NCBI GenBank assembly: GCA_947643415.1
Contig: CANRWA010000013.1
Location: forward strand, 1-64,000
Source: an uncultured Clostridia bacterium
GTDB lineage: Bacteria; Bacillota; Clostridia; Lachnospirales; Lachnospiraceae
Length of the DNA stretch: 64,000 bases
Direction: 5' to 3'
A program made the position numbers and the translations under genes. How positions within the stretch are numbered: position 1 is the stretch's first letter; each line of letters begins with the position of its first letter. Shown here in pieces: positions 60,361-64,000 of this stretch. The notes beneath the pieces are model-generated. The model was not told the origin of the DNA, ran no database searches, and saw nothing but the letters and a program-made list of their open reading frames with translations.

Positions 60361-61134
60361 CTATGGCGCAAAAATTGTTATAATCTGGCTTGATACATCT
60401 TTCATCTTATCAAAGATAAAATCAGATACAGTAGGCAGTGTCTGAACCAGTAAAAGCAGCACAACCATGCCTACGATAAGCTTAATCTGAATACCCACCA
60501 CAAACATATTCATCTGTGGGGCTGCCTTCGCTAACACACCCAATATCACATTGATCAGGAGCATGCAGCAAAACACAGGCAGTACGATCCGCAGTGCAAT
60601 GACAAAATACTCTGCCATAAAATCTACCATAATGTCTTTCAGCCCAAGGCGGAACACCGTCTGTCCCACATTGAAATACTGAAAGGATTCCATAATGGAA
60701 CGAATGACATAATAATGCATGTTTGTAACAACAAGCAATAATAAAACAAAATAATTGTAAATATTACCTGTTACTGTGATCTGCATATTGGAAGACGGAT
60801 CGAACATGGTAGCCATAGACAATCCCATCTCCATATCCATTACATGCCCTGCGAAATGCACAATATAAAAACACAGATTACATAAAAATCCCAGGATGGC
60901 TCCTACCAAAAATTCTTTCAGAACTAAAATTGAAAAACCAATCACGCCAGAGTAAGATACTGTTACCACTGGTATCGTCTGGATCACCAGAATAGAAAGC
61001 ATAATACTGATGCCAGCCTTCATCTGTGGTGAAACAGCCTGATGGCTGAAAAAAGGGGCTGTAAAAACAAATCCTGACACCCGGACAAGCACCATCAGGT
61101 AGAACTCCATATTTTGGATCGTAAATGTCATCAT
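60361..61134 (-). CDS. fliR: Flagellar export protein FliR (257 aa)
   Basis: Polytopic membrane protein of the export gate with about six helices. VLVRVSGFVFTAPFFSHQAV and MDMEMGLSMATMFDPSSNMQ are typical FliR segments. It touches fliQ by one base. Confidence 0.95.
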   Translation of the reverse strand: MMTFTIQNMEFYLMVLVRVSGFVFTAPFFSHQAVSPQMKAGISIMLSILVIQTIPVVTVSYSGVIGFSILVLKEFLVGAILGFLCNLCFYIVHFAGHVMDMEMGLSMATMFDPSSNMQITVTGNIYNYFVLLLLVVTNMHYYVIRSIMESFQYFNVGQTVFRLGLKDIMVDFMAEYFVIALRIVLPVFCCMLLINVILGVLAKAAPQMNMFVVGIQIKLIVGMVVLLLLVQTLPTVSDFIFDKMKDVSSQIITIFAP

Positions 61135-61406
61135 CAGCCTCCTGCATATACGGAGAATTTATTACAGAGTTCTTCCAAAAACTCCACACAATTATTCATG
61201 ATCCAGGAGCCACACAATAGAATGGTTAAAAATATCGCAATCAATTTTGGCACAAATGTCAGCGTCTGTTCCTGAATCGACGTAACAGTCTGAAAAATAC
61301 TTATGATCAGGCCTACGATCAGCGAAACAAGAAGAAGCGGCATTGCGCACTTAAAAATAGTCCAGATCATATCCTGTGCAATATCCAGTACTTCTGCATC
61401 TGTCAA
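61134..61406 (-). CDS. fliQ: Flagellar export protein FliQ (90 aa)
   Basis: Two membrane helices (ALPLLLVSLIVGLIISIFQ-like and LIAIFLTILLCGSWIMNN) around the conserved TSIQEQTLTFVPK. Standard length for FliQ. Between fliP and fliR as expected. Confidence 0.95.
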   Translation of the reverse strand: MTDAEVLDIAQDMIWTIFKCAMPLLLVSLIVGLIISIFQTVTSIQEQTLTFVPKLIAIFLTILLCGSWIMNNCVEFLEELCNKFSVYAGG

Positions 61407-61421
61407 TGCTTATCCCCCCTG

Positions 61422-62288
61422 TCAGTAAAATGTCTTTATAAGCTGGCCAACTACCAGATTCCATCCATCTGCCAGAACAAATAGCAGGATCTTAAAGGGC
61501 ATGGATATCGTTGTAGGCGGCAGCATCATCATACCCATGGACATCAGCGTGGATGCCACCACCATATCAATCACTATGAATGGCAGATAAATCAGAAATC
61601 CAATAATAAACGCCGTACGCAGTTCACTGATCATAAATGCCGGAATCAATACTGTTGTCGGTATCTCATTTTCATTGGACACCTCCACGTCTTCGCTCTG
61701 CTTTGATAATTCAAGGAAGAGACGGATATCCTTGCGGTTCGTCTGCTGGAACATAAATGTCCTCAATGGCTTAAGCCCCGCATTCAGTGCCTCTTCCTGT
61801 GTCATCTCGCCTGCTTCAAACGGCTGGATGCAGTCTGTATTGATCTGTGTAATAACAGGTGACATAATGAATAATGTCAAAAACAGCGCCAGACCAACCA
61901 GAACCTGATTTGGCGGCGTTGTCTGCGTACCTAATGCTGCACGCACAAAATGAAGCACCACGACAATCCTTGTAAAGGAGGTCACCATAATTACAATAAA
62001 TGGTGCAATTGACAATACAGTCAGTACAAGAACCATCTTCATGCTTGCTGATAAACTTGAGCTTCCTGCGTTAGAAGTGATATTCAGTTCAAAATCTTCC
62101 GGAGAATCTGGATCCTGCACCTCTCCAGCTGTACTGCCCTCAATCTCATCTGTATTTGCATCTGACCTTACAGGAGCTGCATATACCTTTGTACTACAAA
62201 AAAAGGTTAATACACACAGTAAGACCAACAGAATACCAAAACGAAATGAATGAGAATGTCCTTTCTTCTGTATCTCCATAAATACCAA
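61422..62288 (-). CDS. fliP: Flagellar export protein FliP (288 aa)
   Basis: N-terminal signal-like helix, then four membrane segments with TSFTRIVVVLHFVRAALGTQ, PPNQVLVGLALFLTLFIM and LIPAFMISELRTAFIIGFLI, and the end MLPPTTISMPFKILLFVLADGW: clear FliP signatures. It is slightly longer than average because of an N-terminal acidic stretch after the signal sequence. Confidence 0.96.
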   Translation of the reverse strand: MVFMEIQKKGHSHSFRFGILLVLLCVLTFFCSTKVYAAPVRSDANTDEIEGSTAGEVQDPDSPEDFELNITSNAGSSSLSASMKMVLVLTVLSIAPFIVIMVTSFTRIVVVLHFVRAALGTQTTPPNQVLVGLALFLTLFIMSPVITQINTDCIQPFEAGEMTQEEALNAGLKPLRTFMFQQTNRKDIRLFLELSKQSEDVEVSNENEIPTTVLIPAFMISELRTAFIIGFLIYLPFIVIDMVVASTLMSMGMMMLPPTTISMPFKILLFVLADGWNLVVGQLIKTFY

Positions 62289-62294
62289 CCTTTT

Positions 62295-62645
62295 CTATTT
62301 TTCTTTTTTCTGTCTTTTATCCAGACGGTTCAGTATATCCCGGAAAGGAAGCACAGTAACTTCCTTGTCCTTCTTCGTTAGATCCAGTTGTTCTTCATCC
62401 AGGGCAGCAAGGAAAGTAATATTATCCTTCGTCACTGCAATGGAATAATACCTGTCACCCAACTGGATGATCTGGATATACTTATTCTGCGCTATCTTGA
62501 AAGTCTCAATCACTTTTATATTATTTGACTGTGTCTGTACCACACCAGACTTACCAATCCATTTCGTCACATAATAAGTCGCTGCCAGCACAAATATAAA
62601 CACAATCAGTACTGCTATAAGTTCGAGAACATTCTGCCAGTGCAT
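62295..62645 (-). CDS. fliO: Flagellar biosynthesis protein FliO/FliZ (116 aa)
   Basis: One N-terminal membrane helix (ELIAVLIVFIFVLAATYYVT) followed by a small cytoplasmic domain (IKVIETFKIAQNKYIQIIQLGDRYYSI), the FliO pattern. It assists FliP assembly. Between cheY and fliP as in Bacillus. Confidence 0.9.
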   Translation of the reverse strand: MHWQNVLELIAVLIVFIFVLAATYYVTKWIGKSGVVQTQSNNIKVIETFKIAQNKYIQIIQLGDRYYSIAVTKDNITFLAALDEEQLDLTKKDKEVTVLPFRDILNRLDKRQKKEK

Positions 62646-62647
62646 AC

Positions 62648-63010
62648 TTAACCAACAGCTTTCTTCACTGCTTCCAGAACGCGGTCTGCCTGAAATGGTT
62701 TAACAATGAAATCCTTTGCCCCTGACTGGATTGATTCGATAACCATTGCCTGCTGACCCATAGCAGAACACATGATCACAGTAGCTCCGGCGTCTGATTC
62801 CTTAATTTTCTTCAATGCCTGAATACCATCCATCTCTGGCATTGTAATATCCATCATAACGAGATCCGGCTTGGTCTCGAGATACTTTTCAACCGCCTTC
62901 TGACCATTCTCTGCTTCCCCTACCACTTCGTAGCCATTTTTAGTAAGGATATCCTTGATCATAACCCTCATAAATGCTGCGTCGTCGCAAATCAAAACAC
63001 TTTTTGCCAT
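62648..63010 (-). CDS. cheY: Chemotaxis response regulator CheY (120 aa)
   Basis: Single receiver domain: VLICDDAAFMR acidic pocket, phospho-Asp in DLVMMDITMPEMDG, IMCSAMGQ Thr/Ser site, and Lys in FIVKPFQ. Phospho-CheY binds the flagellar switch. It follows fliY by 20 bp in the usual Bacillus/clostridial place. Confidence 0.96.
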   Translation of the reverse strand: MAKSVLICDDAAFMRVMIKDILTKNGYEVVGEAENGQKAVEKYLETKPDLVMMDITMPEMDGIQALKKIKESDAGATVIMCSAMGQQAMVIESIQSGAKDFIVKPFQADRVLEAVKKAVG

Positions 63011-63030
63011 TGTTCGTTCTCCTCCATTAC

Positions 63031-64000
63031 TTATTCTTTGATTATTTCAGTTACCCGAATACCAAAACTTTCCTCAATTACTACAACTTCACCTTTTGCA
63101 ACAAATTTACCATTGACAAGGACATCTACCGGTTCCCCGGCAAGTTTATCCAACTCAATAATGGTTCCCGGCGAAAAATCCAGAATCTCCTTGATCGACT
63201 TACTGGTTCGGCCAAGTTCCACAGTAACCTCTAACGGTACATCCATAATAAGATCAATATTCTCAGGTGCGATCCCGCCAAGATCCTGTACTGGCATAAA
63301 GTTCTGGAACTGAGCTGGTTGTATATTGATATCCTGTGGCGGCATTGCATACATTGGCTGCATACCTGCCATAGGTTGTTGCTGTACTCCCATATTCATC
63401 TGCGGTGCTGCCATCTGTGGCTGCATCTCAGGCTGCGGAGCTGCCTGTGGCTGTACAGCAGGCATAGGCGCCGGAGCTGGTTCAGGAGCTGAAGTTTTCT
63501 CTTCCGAAGAAGCATCTGAACCCATCGCTGCCCCTCTGAACCGTTCATAGACACGGCGGGCAAACTGTATCGGATACAACTGCATGATCTGACTATCTAC
63601 AAGATCTCCTACTTCCATCTTAAATGAAACCTGCACAAAAGTCTGATCTCCCAGATCCTTGAACTCCTCCGGAAATTCTTCCCCAAAGTCAACTCTCGTG
63701 GCAGTCGGTGGACTAATGTCAACCATTTCATTAATCATGGATGACATAGAAGTAGATGCTGAACCCATCATCTGGTTCATTGCCTCACATATGGCACTAA
63801 GATGCAATTCACCCAATTCAGCATCCAGATTTGTACCATCGCCACCCATCATCAGGTCCGTAATAACTTTTACATCCCGTTCATTCAGAATCAGCATATT
63901 CCTTCCTTCCAGGCCAACCCTGTATGAAATGTAGATAAATACACATGGGGTAACCTGACGTTCTGCCAATTCTTCCATTGTCGTATAACTAACTGTCGGT
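63031..64000 (-). CDS. fliY: Flagellar motor switch phosphatase FliY (partial, 5' end outside window)
   Basis: The C-terminal SpoA (FliN) domain is complete ([19 protein letters not shown] ... [20 protein letters not shown]). It is preceded by a Pro/Met/Gln-rich linker (about 120 residues long) and a CheC-like phosphatase domain with [19 protein letters not shown], the E-x-x-N signature. The frame stays open through the right edge of the window (codons reading [11 protein letters not shown]), so the ATG at 63978 is internal and the N-terminus is missing here. FliY dephosphorylates CheY-P and forms part of the switch. Confidence 0.95.
   Translation of the reverse strand, partial: PTVSYTTMEELAERQVTPCVFIYISYRVGLEGRNMLILNERDVKVITDLMMGGDGTNLDAELGELHLSAICEAMNQMMGSASTSMSSMINEMVDISPPTATRVDFGEEFPEEFKDLGDQTFVQVSFKMEVGDLVDSQIMQLYPIQFARRVYERFRGAAMGSDASSEEKTSAPEPAPAPMPAVQPQAAPQPEMQPQMAAPQMNMGVQQQPMAGMQPMYAMPPQDINIQPAQFQNFMPVQDLGGIAPENIDLIMDVPLEVTVELGRTSKSIKEILDFSPGTIIELDKLAGEPVDVLVNGKFVAKGEVVVIEESFGIRVTEIIKE

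Overview
The window looks like a chromosomal segment of a motile, low-to-moderate-GC Clostridium-group Firmicute, most likely Lachnospiraceae. The evidence is a fla/che operon in the Bacillus/Clostridium order running into rpsB-tsf, strong AGGAGG ribosome binding sites, a Gram-positive sortase/signal-peptidase surface locus, and small hypothetical families typical of gut Lachnospiraceae. No rRNA, tRNA or CRISPR array was seen.

Layout. (1) 1-5.6 kb: a patch of four small hypothetical genes in three transcription units that share one promoter-like element, plus an XRE repressor. Inside it lies a complete ISL3-type insertion sequence (3006-5010) with perfect 20-bp ends and an 8-bp target duplication. 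It has cut through the shared 3' hairpin of what looks like a type I toxin/antisense-RNA pair; the 26-codon toxin ORF is at 5032-5112. (2) 5.8-16.3 kb: a probable envelope-stress or efflux module. It holds a metallophosphoesterase and a TSUP exporter, an OmpR-type two-component system, a flavodoxin, a frameshifted RND efflux pump, an alpha/beta hydrolase and a TetR regulator. Three promoters here carry the same TTGAGGTTGAGTTGAG element with the same spacing to the -10 box, which suggests one regulon. (3) 16.2-43.3 kb: an island of conjugation-type genes, all on the minus strand. It has VirB2-, VirB6-, NlpC/P60+3D-, PrgI-, VirB4- and VirD4-like proteins, a RelB/ParE pair, a DNA methylase, an S1-domain protein, a DUF3268-type zinc protein behind a long structured leader, its own sigma factor, and a signal peptidase, transglutaminase-like protein, thioester/Cna-B adhesin and class B sortase. 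No integrase and no confident relaxase is present in the window. (4) 43.5-64 kb: tsf, rpsB and the fla/che operon read on the minus strand (fliY, cheY, fliO-P-Q-R, flhB-A-F-G, PilZ, cheB-A-W-D, a small membrane gene, sigma-D/FliA, fapA, a SwrB-like gene and an MltG-like gene). fliY runs off the right edge.

How the parts connect. The fla/che-rpsB-tsf order matches Bacillus subtilis, but pyrH-frr, which normally follow tsf, are replaced by the island. This suggests insertion or rearrangement just after the tsf terminator. At the other end, sortase and TetR overlap tail to tail with altered C-termini, which may be the second junction. Three genes appear disrupted in this assembly: the transposase (possibly programmed -1 frameshifting at A AAA AAC), the RND pump and an ArpU-like regulator.
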